This document shows, piece after piece, positions 50,492 to 59,668 of a DNA stretch of 64,000 nucleotides. Every line of letters begins with the position of its first letter. The first letter of the stretch is position 1. A program made the translations under genes and the position numbers. This DNA is from Isoptericola sp044389085 (GTDB lineage Bacteria; Actinomycetota; Actinomycetes; Actinomycetales; Cellulomonadaceae), in assembly GCF_044389085.1 (NCBI RefSeq), contig NZ_JBIRXP010000007.1, forward strand, positions 124,001 through 188,000, given 5' to 3'. The notes under the pieces were generated by a model, which worked only from the letters and a program-made list of their open reading frames with translations, ran no database searches and was not told where the DNA came from.

Positions 50492-51442
50492 ATGGCCTCC
50501 ACCTCCGCACGGCTGCTGGCGCTGCTCGGGCTGCTCCAGTCACGGCAGGACTGGTCCGGCGCCGAGCTTGCCGACCGGCTCGACGTCACCGCCCGCACGG
50601 TGCGCAACGACGTCGCGCGGCTGCGCGAGCTGGGCTACCCCGTGCACGCCGTCCGCGGCCCGGGCGGGCGCTACCGGCTCGGCGCGGGCGCGCGGCTGCC
50701 CCCGCTGCTGCTCGACGACGCCGAGGCCGTCGCGGTCGCCGTCGGCCTGCGGGCAGCGACCGGCACCGCGGGGTTCGAGGAGTCGGGGCAGTCCGCGCTC
50801 ACCAAGCTCGAGCAGGTGCTGCCGGAGCGCCTGCGTCGGCAGGTCGCGGCCCTCCGGTCCGCCTCGACGGCGGGGCCGGCCAACACCGGCCCGTACACCG
50901 ACGAGCCCGCTGTCGACCCGGAGGAGCTCACCGCGCTGGCCGCCGCGATCCGCGACCACCAGGGCCTGCGTTGCTTCTACCAGGACGAGCCGCTCGAGCT
51001 CGAGCCGCACCACCTGGTCGCCTGGCAGCACCGGTGGTTCCTCGTGGCGCGCGACCCGGCGTCCGGCACCTGGGCGCCCTACCGGGTCGACTGGCTGCGG
51101 CTGCGGACTCCCGGCGGCCCGCGGTTCACCCCGGAGGACTTCCCGGGGGACCTCACGACGTTCGTCGTGCAGGAGGTGGCGCGGGCGGGGTGGGCCTTCC
51201 ACGCCCGCATCGTGGTCGACGCGCCGGCGCAGGAGGTCCTGGACCGGATCAACCCGGCGGTGGGAACGGTGCAGCCCCTCCCCGACGGCCGCAGCGTGCT
51301 CGTCACCGGCGGCGACCGCGTGGAGGTCGTCGCGGTCTGGATCGGCCTGCTGGGCCTCGACTTCCACGTGACCGAGCCGCCCGAGCTGGTCGAGCACCTG
51401 CGTGTGCTGGCCGAGCGTTACGACCGAGCGGCTGACGGCTGA
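50492..51442 (+). CDS. WYL-domain regulator (DeoR/HTH_11 type)
   Basis: 316 aa from ATG 50492 (GGGAG upstream). HTH_11 winged helix at about 6-60 (LLALLGLLQSRQDWSGAELA, RTVRNDVARLRELGYPVHAVRG), WYL domain at about 140-215 (LRCFYQDEPLELEPHHLVAWQHRWFLVARD) and a C-terminal WCX extension. WYL domains bind ligands or nucleic acid. Shares a 130-bp promoter region with the epoxide hydrolase gene. Confidence 0.87.
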   Translation: MASTSARLLALLGLLQSRQDWSGAELADRLDVTARTVRNDVARLRELGYPVHAVRGPGGRYRLGAGARLPPLLLDDAEAVAVAVGLRAATGTAGFEESGQSALTKLEQVLPERLRRQVAALRSASTAGPANTGPYTDEPAVDPEELTALAAAIRDHQGLRCFYQDEPLELEPHHLVAWQHRWFLVARDPASGTWAPYRVDWLRLRTPGGPRFTPEDFPGDLTTFVVQEVARAGWAFHARIVVDAPAQEVLDRINPAVGTVQPLPDGRSVLVTGGDRVEVVAVWIGLLGLDFHVTEPPELVEHLRVLAERYDRAADG

Positions 51443-51484
51443 CGAGGCTGGCGCGACCTGACGTCGGTCGACGACACTGGTCCG

Positions 51485-51919
51485 GTGAGCGACCCGTACC
51501 CGGCCGGCGAGCCGTACCAGCAGCAGACCCCGCAGGACCAGGCCCAGCCCGGCTCCCCGCAGTCCGGCTACGCCCAGCCTGGCTACCCGCAGGCGCCGTA
51601 CGCCCAGACGCCCTACCCGCAGGCGGGCTACCCGTACCCCGCCTACGCGCCCGAGCCACCCGGCAAGACGATGGGCATCGTCGGGTTCGTCCTCGCGTTC
51701 ATCGTCGCGCCCGCAGGGATCGTCGTGTCCGCGATGGCCCTGTCGGAGTCGAAGAAGGTCGGCTACCCCAACACGCTCGGCAAGTGGGGGCTGTGGCTGT
51801 CCATCGCCTTCACGGCACTGTGGGTGCTGTACGTGCTCTTCACGGTGCTCGCCGTGTTCGGCGGGATGTTCGCCTTCCTCTCGACGACCACCTACGGGAA
51901 CGCGGGCCTGTCGGTCTGA
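51485..51919 (+). CDS. DUF4190-type membrane protein with Tyr/Pro/Gln repeats
   Basis: 144 aa from GTG 51485. Residues 1-58 are repeated G/A-Y-P-Q-A units (GYAQPGYPQAPYAQTPYPQA); then two transmembrane helices (about 62-85 and 98-125) with MALSESKKVGYPNTLGKWGL between them, the DUF4190 pattern. Common in actinobacteria; function unknown. Follows the WYL gene by 42 bp. Confidence 0.75.
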   Translation: MSDPYPAGEPYQQQTPQDQAQPGSPQSGYAQPGYPQAPYAQTPYPQAGYPYPAYAPEPPGKTMGIVGFVLAFIVAPAGIVVSAMALSESKKVGYPNTLGKWGLWLSIAFTALWVLYVLFTVLAVFGGMFAFLSTTTYGNAGLSV

Positions 51920-51935
51920 CCCGCGCCGAGGGCGC

Positions 51936-52877
51936 TCAGGCGAGCACCCGCAGCGGGGTCCCCGCCGCCCACGCGGCGACGTCCTCGACCGCCTGGCCGT
52001 AGAACGTCCGGTAGGTGGCCTCGGTGACGTACCCGAGGTGCGGTGTCAGCACGGTGCGCGGGGCGGACCGGAGCGGGTGGTCGGCGGGCAGCGGCTCGAC
52101 GTCGAACACGTCGAGCCCGGCCCCGCCGATCCGGCCGTCGTGCAGCGCCGCCAGCAGGGCGTCAGTGTCCACGAGCGGACCGCGCGAGGTGTTGACGAGC
52201 ACCGCGGTGGGCTTCATCCGCGCCAGGTCGTCGGCGCCGACGATCCCGCGGCTGCGGTCGCTGAGCTTGTAGTGCACGGTGACGACGTCGGACGTCGCGA
52301 ACAGCTCGTCCTTGGCGACGGCGCGCACCCCGGCCTCCTCGGCCGTCGCGGGGTCGAGGCGCTGGCTCCACGCGACGACGTCCATCCCGAACGCCTGCCC
52401 GACCCGCGCCACCCGCGCGCCGAGGCGCCCGAGCCCGACGACGCCCAGCCGCCGCCCCTCCAGGTCGCCGCCGACGGTGTGCTGCCAGCCGCCGTCGCGC
52501 ATCGCACGGTCCTCGGCCGGCACGTGCCGCAGGACGGCGAGGATCAGGCCCCACGTGAGCTCCGGCGTCGCGTTCGCCGGCGACTCGGTGCCGCACACGA
52601 CGACGCCGAGCCCTCGGGCCGCGTCGAGGTCGATCGCCGCGTTCTGCCGCCCGGTCGTCACCAGCAGCCGCAGGTCGGGCAGCCGAGCCAGCCGGGCCGC
52701 GGTGAAGGGCGTCCGCTCCCGCTGGGCGACGACGACGTCGTAGCCCGCGAGCGCCGCGGCGACCGCGTCGTCGTCGGGCAGCGGACGGTCGAGGAAGTCG
52801 ACCTCGGCCCCCAGGCTCCCCCAGTCCGCGAAGCGGTGGGCGACCCGCTGGTAGTCGTCCAGGACGGCGACGCGCAT
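51936..52877 (-). CDS. D-2-hydroxyacid dehydrogenase family protein
   Basis: 313 aa with AGGAGG 8 nt before the ATG. NAD-binding Rossmann domain with GVVGLGRLGARVARVGQAFGM; catalytic Arg in LVNTSRGPLVDTDALL, Glu in VFDVEPLP and His in LTPHLGYVT. Relatives reduce 2-keto acids, but members of this subgroup (start MRVAVLDDYQ) have no settled substrate. Single gene, divergent from a methyltransferase. Confidence 0.88.
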   Translation of the reverse strand: MRVAVLDDYQRVAHRFADWGSLGAEVDFLDRPLPDDDAVAAALAGYDVVVAQRERTPFTAARLARLPDLRLLVTTGRQNAAIDLDAARGLGVVVCGTESPANATPELTWGLILAVLRHVPAEDRAMRDGGWQHTVGGDLEGRRLGVVGLGRLGARVARVGQAFGMDVVAWSQRLDPATAEEAGVRAVAKDELFATSDVVTVHYKLSDRSRGIVGADDLARMKPTAVLVNTSRGPLVDTDALLAALHDGRIGGAGLDVFDVEPLPADHPLRSAPRTVLTPHLGYVTEATYRTFYGQAVEDVAAWAAGTPLRVLA

Positions 52878-52971
52878 CGATGACCTCCTAATTCTGCCCG
52901 ACTCTCGGCGGGGCCGACGCTACCGGGGACATGGCAGCGCGCTCGCGGCCGCCCGCAGCTAGCCTCGCCGG

Positions 52972-53754
52972 ATGATCGACGACCGTGCCGACGACCTCGC
53001 CGACGACCTCGTGGCCGCGCTGTCCGACGTGCATCGCCGCACCACGATGGTCGGCTGGGACTTCGCCGTCCTCGCGGGCTCGACGACCTCCGACGACCCT
53101 CCGTGGGACTTCGAGGCGGACTCCCTGGACGCGCTGCGGCGCGCGCGCCGCGCCGTCGACCTGGGCACGGGCGGGGGCGAACGCCTGTCGGCGCTGCTGG
53201 ACCGGCTGCCTGCGGGGTGTGCGCCCTCGGTCGTCGCGACGGAGGGGTGGGAGCCGAACGAGCCCGTCGCGCGCGAGAGGCTCACCCCGTACGGCGTGCC
53301 GGTGGTGGCGTACGACGCCGAGGCGGAGCCCTCGCTGCCGTTCGCCGACGGCTCGGTCGACCTCCTCATGGCGCGGCACGAGTCGTACGACGCCGCCGAG
53401 GTGGCGCGCGTCCTCGCCCCGGGCGGGGTGTTCCTCACGCAGCAGGTGGACGGGCGCGACACGGCCGAGCTCCGCGACTGGTTCGGCGGCGAGGCTCTCT
53501 ATCCGGACGTCCGGCTGGACCGCGCGCGCCCGGACCTGGAGCGGGCGGGGCTGACGGTCGACGTCGCCGACGAGTGGCGCGGCCGGCTCCGCTTCGCCGA
53601 CGTCGAGGCGGTGGTCACGTACCTCGCCCTCACACCGTGGACGGTGCCCGGGTTCGACCCCGCCGACCACGCCGAGCGGCTCGCGGAGCTGCACCGCGCC
53701 GGCCCGGTCGACGTCACCCAGGTCCGCTTCCGCTGCTCGGCCCGCAAGGCCTGA
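52972..53754 (+). CDS. SAM-dependent methyltransferase
   Basis: 260 aa. Motif I AVDLGTGGGERLSALL (about residues 61-76), SVVATEGWEPNEPVARERL, GSVDLLMARHESYDAAEVARVLAPGG (split by family spacing; motifs II-III). The C-terminus (VVTYLALTPWTVPGFDPADHAERL) resembles methyltransferases annotated near rRNA- or lipid-modifying enzymes, but the substrate is unclear. Ends inside a hairpin shared with the convergent DUF624 gene. Confidence 0.8.
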   Translation: MIDDRADDLADDLVAALSDVHRRTTMVGWDFAVLAGSTTSDDPPWDFEADSLDALRRARRAVDLGTGGGERLSALLDRLPAGCAPSVVATEGWEPNEPVARERLTPYGVPVVAYDAEAEPSLPFADGSVDLLMARHESYDAAEVARVLAPGGVFLTQQVDGRDTAELRDWFGGEALYPDVRLDRARPDLERAGLTVDVADEWRGRLRFADVEAVVTYLALTPWTVPGFDPADHAERLAELHRAGPVDVTQVRFRCSARKA

Positions 53755-53772
53755 CGCGGCCCGGGGTCAGGC
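53749..53772. terminator. Bidirectional terminator hairpin
   Basis: GCCTGAC and GTCAGGC form a 7-bp stem around a 10-nt GC-rich loop; the arms contain the stop codons of both convergent genes. Confidence 0.45.
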
Positions 53773-54474
53773 GTCCACGATCAGTCCTCCGTCCCGGTTC
53801 CGCACGGGCGGCTCCCGGTCCGCGGACCGCACCACGTGGCGCGAGTTCGCCCAGACCACGTAGAGCAGCGGCGCGGCGAGCACGCCGACGGCCAGCGCGG
53901 GCCGCAGGGCGAACGCGCCCGCCAGCGTCAGCAGGCTCACCACGCTGAGCGCGCCGAGGTACCACCGGCGCACGCCCAGGTAGAACGTCGCGCTCAGCAC
54001 GGCACGCCACCCGAGCCCCGGCCGGTCCACCACGAGCACCAGCGCCACCGGGGCGCAGACGAGGGTCAGCGCGACGAGCACCACCAGCACGGGGATCACG
54101 ACGGCGCCCAGCCGCTGCCCCCAGAGCCCCACCGCGTCGACGACCACCACCACGCCGACCGCGCCGACGATCGCCCCGAGGGCCGCCGCCCGGACACCGG
54201 AGTCCCGCAGGGCGCGCAGGTACGTCCGCACGACGCCGATCCGGCCCTGCGCGGAGAACTCGCGGAACACCGTCATCGCCGCGGCGACGCCGGGGAACGC
54301 GAGCGCGAGCGCGACGGCCAGGGCCGGCCACGACGCCAGGGGGTCGGTCGTCACCAGGAGCACGAGCAGCGGGAGCGACGACAGCGCCAGGAGCCCGTTC
54401 GTCGCCAGGACGACGTAGGCGAACTCGAAGACCGTCGTCAGGGTCGCGTGCGAGAGCAGCGTGCGGGCGCGCAT
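53767..54474 (-). CDS. DUF624 (YesL-like) membrane protein
   Basis: 235 aa with five or six transmembrane helices. N-terminal FEFAYVVLATNGLLALSSLPLLVL and FREFSAQGRIGVVRTYLRAL match the YesL/DUF624 family, whose members sit in carbohydrate ABC operons. It follows the second permease by 7 bp and is the last gene of the operon. The role in sugar uptake is unproven in the family; it may assist the transporter. Confidence 0.8.
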   Translation of the reverse strand: MRARTLLSHATLTTVFEFAYVVLATNGLLALSSLPLLVLLVTTDPLASWPALAVALALAFPGVAAAMTVFREFSAQGRIGVVRTYLRALRDSGVRAAALGAIVGAVGVVVVVDAVGLWGQRLGAVVIPVLVVLVALTLVCAPVALVLVVDRPGLGWRAVLSATFYLGVRRWYLGALSVVSLLTLAGAFALRPALAVGVLAAPLLYVVWANSRHVVRSADREPPVRNRDGGLIVDA

Positions 54475-54481
54475 CCGGCCG

Positions 54482-55375
54482 TCACCCCTTCAGCCCGCTG
54501 GTCGCGATGCCCTCGATGAAGTACCGCTGGCCCAGCAGGAAGACGATCGCGATCGGCAGCACGGAGATCACCGAGCCGGCCATGATCAGCGCGTAGTCGG
54601 CGTTGTACTGGCCGATGAACGTCTTCAGACCGATCTGCAGCGTCCACAGGTCGGGGCTGCGCAGGTAGATCAGCGGCCCGAGGTAGTCGTTCCACGTGTT
54701 GGTGAACGTGATGAGCACCAGGCTGGCGATCGCCGGGACGGACAGCGGCACCATGATGCGCCGCCAGATCCCGTACTCCGACAGGCCGTCGATGCGCGCC
54801 GCCTCCGACAGCTCCTCCGGCACGGTCTCGTAGAACTGCTTCATGAGGAACACGCCGAACGCGCTGAACGTCTGCAGCGCGAGCATGGCCCACAGCGTGT
54901 TCGACAGGCCCATCTTCGACAGCATGACGAACTGCGGGATCATGTACGCCTGCCACGGCACCGCGATGGTGGCCACGTAGAGCAGGAACAGGGCGTCGCG
55001 CCCCGGGAACCGCGTCTTGGAGAACCCGTAGGCGGCGAAGCTGCCCGTGAGCACCTGCAGGAACGTCACGCCCACCGACAGGATCAGCGTGTTCTTGATC
55101 CACGTCGCCATGTCGGACTTCTGCCAGATCTCGACGTAGTTCTGCCAGACCACCGGGTCCGGGACCCACTGGATCGGCACGGTGAAGACGCTGTTGTTCT
55201 CCTTCAGCGACGAGATCACCATCCACACGAACGGCAGCAGGACGGCCGCGGCGGCGACCACCAGCGCCACGTGCGCCAGCACGCGGCCGACGCCGGGACG
55301 CGTGCGGGACGGGGTGGCGGGGACGGCGGGCGTGGCGGCGGGGGCCGGGCGCCGGACCTCGGTCGTCGTCGACAT
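54482..55375 (-). CDS. Carbohydrate ABC transporter permease (MalG type)
   Basis: 297 aa, six transmembrane helices. EAA loop EELSEAARIDGLSEYGIWRRIMVPLS at about residues 190-215 is that of the MalG/second sugar permease, and the C-terminus QRYFIEGIATSGLKG is diagnostic (QRyfveGit.GavKG). ATG overlaps the stop of the first permease (TGATG). Takes a mono- or oligosaccharide together with its partner; no ATPase gene is in the cluster, so a shared MsiK-type ATPase is likely. Confidence 0.92.
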   Translation of the reverse strand: MSTTTEVRRPAPAATPAVPATPSRTRPGVGRVLAHVALVVAAAAVLLPFVWMVISSLKENNSVFTVPIQWVPDPVVWQNYVEIWQKSDMATWIKNTLILSVGVTFLQVLTGSFAAYGFSKTRFPGRDALFLLYVATIAVPWQAYMIPQFVMLSKMGLSNTLWAMLALQTFSAFGVFLMKQFYETVPEELSEAARIDGLSEYGIWRRIMVPLSVPAIASLVLITFTNTWNDYLGPLIYLRSPDLWTLQIGLKTFIGQYNADYALIMAGSVISVLPIAIVFLLGQRYFIEGIATSGLKG

Positions 55376-56310
55376 CAGTCCTGCCTCCTTCGGTTGATCA
55401 CGAACTGCACGGCGGTCACGGCCAGGCAGAGGAGGAACAGGGCCACCGAGACCGCCGAGGCGTACCCGAACTCGTTCTCGACGAAGCCCTTCTTGTAGAT
55501 GTACTGGGACAGCACGAGCGTGGACTGGCCGGGCCCGCCGTCGGTCATCAGCAGGATGAGGTCGAGCACCTTGAGGCTGCCGATGGTGAGGATGACGGTG
55601 ACGAAGAACATCGTGGGCCGCAGGCACGGCAGCGTGATGTTCCAGAACCGCTGCCACGCGCCCGCGCCGTCCATGCGGCCGGCCTCGTACAGCTCCCGCG
55701 GGATCGTCTGCAGGCCGGCGAGGAAGAGCACCATGAAGTAGCCCATCTCGCGCCAGACGCTGACGATCACCACGGCGGGCATGGCCCAGGTGGCCGACGT
55801 CGTCCAGCCCGGTCCCTCGATCCCGAACAGGGCGAGGAACTGGTTGATCGGGCCGGACTCGGGGCTGAACAGCATGTTCCACACGACGGCGATGGCCACC
55901 ATCGAGGTGATGTACGGGAAGAACGCCGCGGTCCGGAAGAACGCCACGCCCCGCAGCTTCTGGTTGAGCAGGAGCGCGAGCCCGAGCGAGGCCACCAGGG
56001 TGAGCGGGATGTGCAGCCCGGAGTAGTACAGCGTGTTGAGCAGGGCGCGGTGGAAGCTCGCGTCGCTCAGCAACCGGGTGTAGTTGTCCAGCCCGACCCA
56101 GGGCGCCTTGCCGAAGACGTTCCATCCCGTGAGGGACAGGTAGAACACCGCGATCACGGGGATCAGGGTGAGGATCGCGAACCCGAGGAAGTTCGGCAGG
56201 ACGAACGTCCAGCCGATGAGGGCGTTGCGTCGCTTGAGCCGGGCGCCGGGGCGCCGGGCACCGCGGACCGGCGTCGGCGCCGGGGCGGCAGGAGAGGTCG
56301 TGGTCGCCAT
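55375..56310 (-). CDS. Carbohydrate ABC transporter permease (MalF type)
   Basis: 311 aa with AAGGAG upstream. About 30 Pro/Ala/Arg-rich residues, then six transmembrane helices; WTFVLPNFLGFAILTLIPVIAVFYLSLT is the standard TM1 start, and the EAA loop is PRELYEAGRMDGAGAWQRFWNITLPCL at about 205-230. It is separated from the binding-protein gene by a 12-bp-stem hairpin. Confidence 0.92.
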   Translation of the reverse strand: MATTTSPAAPAPTPVRGARRPGARLKRRNALIGWTFVLPNFLGFAILTLIPVIAVFYLSLTGWNVFGKAPWVGLDNYTRLLSDASFHRALLNTLYYSGLHIPLTLVASLGLALLLNQKLRGVAFFRTAAFFPYITSMVAIAVVWNMLFSPESGPINQFLALFGIEGPGWTTSATWAMPAVVIVSVWREMGYFMVLFLAGLQTIPRELYEAGRMDGAGAWQRFWNITLPCLRPTMFFVTVILTIGSLKVLDLILLMTDGGPGQSTLVLSQYIYKKGFVENEFGYASAVSVALFLLCLAVTAVQFVINRRRQD

Positions 56311-56329
56311 GGGAAGCTCCTTCGAGAGC

Positions 56330-56357
56330 GCGGGGGGCCGGCGGACCGGCCCCCCGC
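56330..56357 (-). terminator. Intercistronic hairpin between binding protein and permease genes
   Basis: A perfect 12-bp stem (GCGGGGGGCCGG / CCGGCCCCCCGC) with loop CGGA, 10 bp after the binding-protein stop and 20 bp before the permease start. Such hairpins in sugar ABC operons usually slow 3' decay or partly terminate, so that binding protein is made in excess over permease. Confidence 0.75.
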
Positions 56358-56366
56358 TGCATCCGG

Positions 56367-57647
56367 TCAGCCGGTGATGCCGGCCTCGTTCGCCGCGCGC
56401 TGCTCCGCCTCGGCGATGGCGTCGTCGACGGAGGTGCTCCCGGACATCACGGCCGAGTGCAGGTCGCCCAGGATGGTCTGCACCGTCGCGATCTTCGGGT
56501 GCACGGGGTTCTCGGGGCGCGTGTCGTGCACCTGGAACGTCTGGCGGGAGAGCTCGTCCTCGGGCGCACCCTCCGCACCGAAGTACGCCTCGGTGACGGC
56601 GTCGGACTGGTAGGCCGGCGTGATCCCGGTCGCCGCGAGGGCCACGGCGGCGTCCTCGCTCGCGATGAAGCCGAGGAACTCCTTGGCGGCGTCGAGCTTG
56701 CCCTCGTCGACGGCGGCGTTGATCCCGATGGAGGTCGGGTCGCCGAACGTCACCGGCTCCTCGAGCGTGCTCTCGTCGTACTGCGGCACCGGGGCGAGCC
56801 CCCACGCGAAGTCGTCGGCCTCGCCGTCGGCCTGCTGCGCGAGCAGCATCGCGACGTACCAGCTGCCCATCGGCATCATGGCGGCCTTCTGCTTCCCGAA
56901 CTGCGCCTGGTAGGTGAGGCTGTTCGTGGTCGCGGTGCCGTAGTCCACCTGGGCGCCCGCGTCCTGCATCGCCAGGGCGCGCTCGTAGTACGGCTCGAGG
57001 TAGCCGTAGTCGCCCGACAGGAGGTCGGCGCCCGGCGTCTGGTTGGTGGCGAAGCCCTGGAGCGCGGCCTGCCACACGTGCTGGTAGGCGCCGTCGGCGT
57101 CACCCGCGTCGCTCAGCGCCTGCGCGGCCTCGGCGTAGTCGTCCCAGGTCCAGGTGCCGTCGGGGGCGTCGACCCCCGCCTTCTCGAACAGGTCCTTGTT
57201 GTAGAAGAGGAACCACGAGTCCTGCCGGAACGGGACGGCCCACGTGCTGCCGTCGACCTGCCACGAGCCGAGGCCGGTGACGTTCTCGTCGAGGCCGTCC
57301 GCCACGTCGGAGACGTCCACGAGCTGACCGCCGGCCTGGTAGGTGACGAACGCCGACACGGTCTTCTGGGCGTAGAGGTCGGGCGCCGCGCCGGCCGCGA
57401 GGTCGGCCGTCATCTGCGTCTCGTAGTTGTCGGTGTCGTACTCCCGGATCGAGACCTCCACGTCGTCGTGCGACGCGTTGAACTCGTCGACGAGGAGCTG
57501 GAACTCGGGCGCGTTGCTGAGGGCCCAGGTGCCGAGGGTCAGGTCGACGACACCGTCCGCGTCGGCGGCGGAGTCGGAGCCGCCGCACGCGGTGAGGGTC
57601 AGGGCGACGGCAAGGATGCCTGCGGTCGCGGTGAGGGGGCGCTTCAT
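56367..57647 (-). CDS. Carbohydrate ABC transporter substrate-binding lipoprotein
   Basis: 426 aa with GAAGGAG upstream. Lipobox LTAC at about residues 18-21, then a family-1 sugar-binding fold: FQLLVDEFNASHDDVEVSI, TADLAAGAAPDLYAQ, WAVPFRQDSWFLFYNKDLFEKAGVD (split by family spacing), KAAMMPMGSWYVAML. Rich in Trp/Tyr, as sugar-binding clefts are. The ligand is probably an oligosaccharide or uronate-containing sugar, given the DUF2264 and DUF624 neighbours. Confidence 0.92.
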   Translation of the reverse strand: MKRPLTATAGILAVALTLTACGGSDSAADADGVVDLTLGTWALSNAPEFQLLVDEFNASHDDVEVSIREYDTDNYETQMTADLAAGAAPDLYAQKTVSAFVTYQAGGQLVDVSDVADGLDENVTGLGSWQVDGSTWAVPFRQDSWFLFYNKDLFEKAGVDAPDGTWTWDDYAEAAQALSDAGDADGAYQHVWQAALQGFATNQTPGADLLSGDYGYLEPYYERALAMQDAGAQVDYGTATTNSLTYQAQFGKQKAAMMPMGSWYVAMLLAQQADGEADDFAWGLAPVPQYDESTLEEPVTFGDPTSIGINAAVDEGKLDAAKEFLGFIASEDAAVALAATGITPAYQSDAVTEAYFGAEGAPEDELSRQTFQVHDTRPENPVHPKIATVQTILGDLHSAVMSGSTSVDDAIAEAEQRAANEAGITG

Positions 57648-57682
57648 GTCGATTCTCCTTCGAATGCGATCGGTGGTGCGGG

Positions 57683-59668
57683 TCACGGGCGGCGGTGCCC
57701 GGGGAGGTCCGGCGACGTCCCGGGGGCCAGGTCGTGCCGGGTGGTGCGGCCGTCGGGCCAGGTGACACGGACGACGGTGCCGTCCAGGTCCACGTGGGCC
57801 GGCCCGGGCGCGACAGGGGCCGCGGACAGCCCGAGCAGCACCCCGGACCAGGCCCCGGTCTCGGCGGGCCGGGCCGCCCACGGGACGGCGGCCGGTCCGA
57901 GCGGGGACGCGTCGGCCCGGGTGGCGACGCCGGACTGCCAGGCCCCGAGGACGGGCGCCAGGACGGACGTCACCTCGCCGGCGCTCGCGGCGACCGTGCC
58001 GGGACGGGCCTCGTCGGGAGCGGCGGTCGCCGGGGCGGCGTCGTCCCCGGACACCGGCCACCCGCCCACCCGGAGCGTCGGTGTGGCGCCGGCGGCGGGC
58101 TCGAGGCTCTCCACCCGCACGAGGCGGACCTCCCACGGCCCGCGGACCAGGGAGACCACGCGCAGCTCGCCGACGGGGCGCGGCGTGCCCGGCACGCCGA
58201 GGGCGTGCCCGATGCCGAGCCCCCGCGACTCGTCCTCGTCGACCCGGTGGACCGGCCCGCCCGAGGCGACGACGCCCACGGCGTCGCGGCCCTCGCCGTC
58301 GATCCGCGGGGCGTCCGACCGCATCCCGGTCCGGTGCGTCGGGCGGCCGTGCTCGTCGAGCAGGACGACGGCCTGGTCCAGCGGGGCCGACCAGGACTCG
58401 CGGTCGAGCAGGGGGAACGTCGCCGTGGAGTACCCGAACCGGGCGTACAGCGGGGAGTCGGAGCCGGCCTCCCCCTCGACGCCGTGGTCGGTGCCGTGGT
58501 TCACGACGCGCACGAGTCCGTCTGTGGCGGTGCCGGAGACGATCCAGCCGGCCGGCGCGACCGCGGTGAGCGTGTCCGTCTCCTCGACGGGCAGCGGCTC
58601 CGCCGGGGCCGTCCACACCGGGTCGTCCTCGTCCAGCGCCAGACCGAGCAGGCCCTTGGCCGCCCAGTACGGCGACCCGGTGCCCGAGTAGGACTGCGCG
58701 AGCGGGCGCCACGGCCGGTACCAGCCGATCGAGAGCAGGCCGTCGGGGCCCGGGGCGCCCCGCGAGACGAAGTGGTCCACCGTGCTCAGCGCCGCGTGGC
58801 GCAGCAGGCCGGGCGGCGTCGACGGGACGCGCGCGACCGCGCCGGCCCAGAACGGGGCCGCGGACGCGAAGCGGTAGATCAGGCTGCGCCCCTGGACCAG
58901 CGGCGACCCGTCGGCGCCCACGAGGCGCACGGCGTCCTGGACGTAACGGTCCAGGCGCTCGACGTCGGTCGCGCGCCGCGGTGCCGCGAGGTCCTCGGCG
59001 CCGCGCATCCGCGCCCACAGCACGGGGTACAGCTGCATCGCCCAGCCGGAGTAGTGGTCGAAGGCGCGGCTCGCGCCGTCGGCATACCAGCCGTCGCCGC
59101 GGTAGTACGAGTCGTGGCGGGCCAGGTCCTCCTCGACGTCCTCGCGGGACCACGGGCCGTCGACGGAGCGCAGGAACGTCTCGACGGTGATGCGGAACCA
59201 GAGCCAGTTGTTCGCCGGGTAGGTCCGGTCGCCGACCACCTCGGACAGGTAGTCGACGACGCGCTCCTGCACCGCGGGGCTCAGCCTGTCCCAGAGCTGC
59301 TCGCGCGTCAGGTCCAGCACCAGCGCCAGGGACGCGGCCTCGACCTTCGCCTGCCCGTGCTCCGAGGGGCGCACCCAGCGCTCGGGCGACGCCGGGTCGG
59401 TCCCGGCGTCGAAGCCCGCCGCGTACCACTCGGCCAGGCCGTCGGGGTCCTCGCCGCGCGAGCCCGCGAGCCGGAACCCGGCCACGAGCAGCGTGCGGGC
59501 GAAGCCCTCGAGACCGTCGACGTCCGTGCCGTACCCGCCGGGGTCCCCCGGCAGCGTGATCCGGGCGTGGCCGGGCGAGCCGTGGGCGCGGGCCGCGCGC
59601 AGCATCCGGTCGGCGAGGCCGGCGAGGTCGGCACGGGTCTCGATGCGCGGTGTCGGCTCGGTGCTCAT
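57683..59668 (-). CDS. DUF2264-domain protein, probable carbohydrate-active toroid enzyme
   Basis: 661 aa. The DUF2264 domain covers about residues 15-370: GFARTLLVAGFRLAG, PANNWLWFRITVETFLRS, HDSYYRGDGWYADG, FDHYSGWAMQLYPVLWARM, SIGWYRPWRPLAQSYSGTGSPYWAAKG (split). The helical repeats with Trp/Tyr/His clusters suggest an (alpha/alpha) toroid like those of polysaccharide lyases and unsaturated glycoside hydrolases. The last 280 residues are beta-rich. No signal peptide, so it acts on imported sugar. Exact reaction unknown. Confidence 0.8.
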   Translation of the reverse strand: MSTEPTPRIETRADLAGLADRMLRAARAHGSPGHARITLPGDPGGYGTDVDGLEGFARTLLVAGFRLAGSRGEDPDGLAEWYAAGFDAGTDPASPERWVRPSEHGQAKVEAASLALVLDLTREQLWDRLSPAVQERVVDYLSEVVGDRTYPANNWLWFRITVETFLRSVDGPWSREDVEEDLARHDSYYRGDGWYADGASRAFDHYSGWAMQLYPVLWARMRGAEDLAAPRRATDVERLDRYVQDAVRLVGADGSPLVQGRSLIYRFASAAPFWAGAVARVPSTPPGLLRHAALSTVDHFVSRGAPGPDGLLSIGWYRPWRPLAQSYSGTGSPYWAAKGLLGLALDEDDPVWTAPAEPLPVEETDTLTAVAPAGWIVSGTATDGLVRVVNHGTDHGVEGEAGSDSPLYARFGYSTATFPLLDRESWSAPLDQAVVLLDEHGRPTHRTGMRSDAPRIDGEGRDAVGVVASGGPVHRVDEDESRGLGIGHALGVPGTPRPVGELRVVSLVRGPWEVRLVRVESLEPAAGATPTLRVGGWPVSGDDAAPATAAPDEARPGTVAASAGEVTSVLAPVLGAWQSGVATRADASPLGPAAVPWAARPAETGAWSGVLLGLSAAPVAPGPAHVDLDGTVVRVTWPDGRTTRHDLAPGTSPDLPGHRRP

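Noticed and set aside
51923..51935. GCGCC-GAG-GGCGC hairpin between the DUF4190 and dehydrogenase genes
   Set aside because: Five-base stem, expected often by chance at this GC content.
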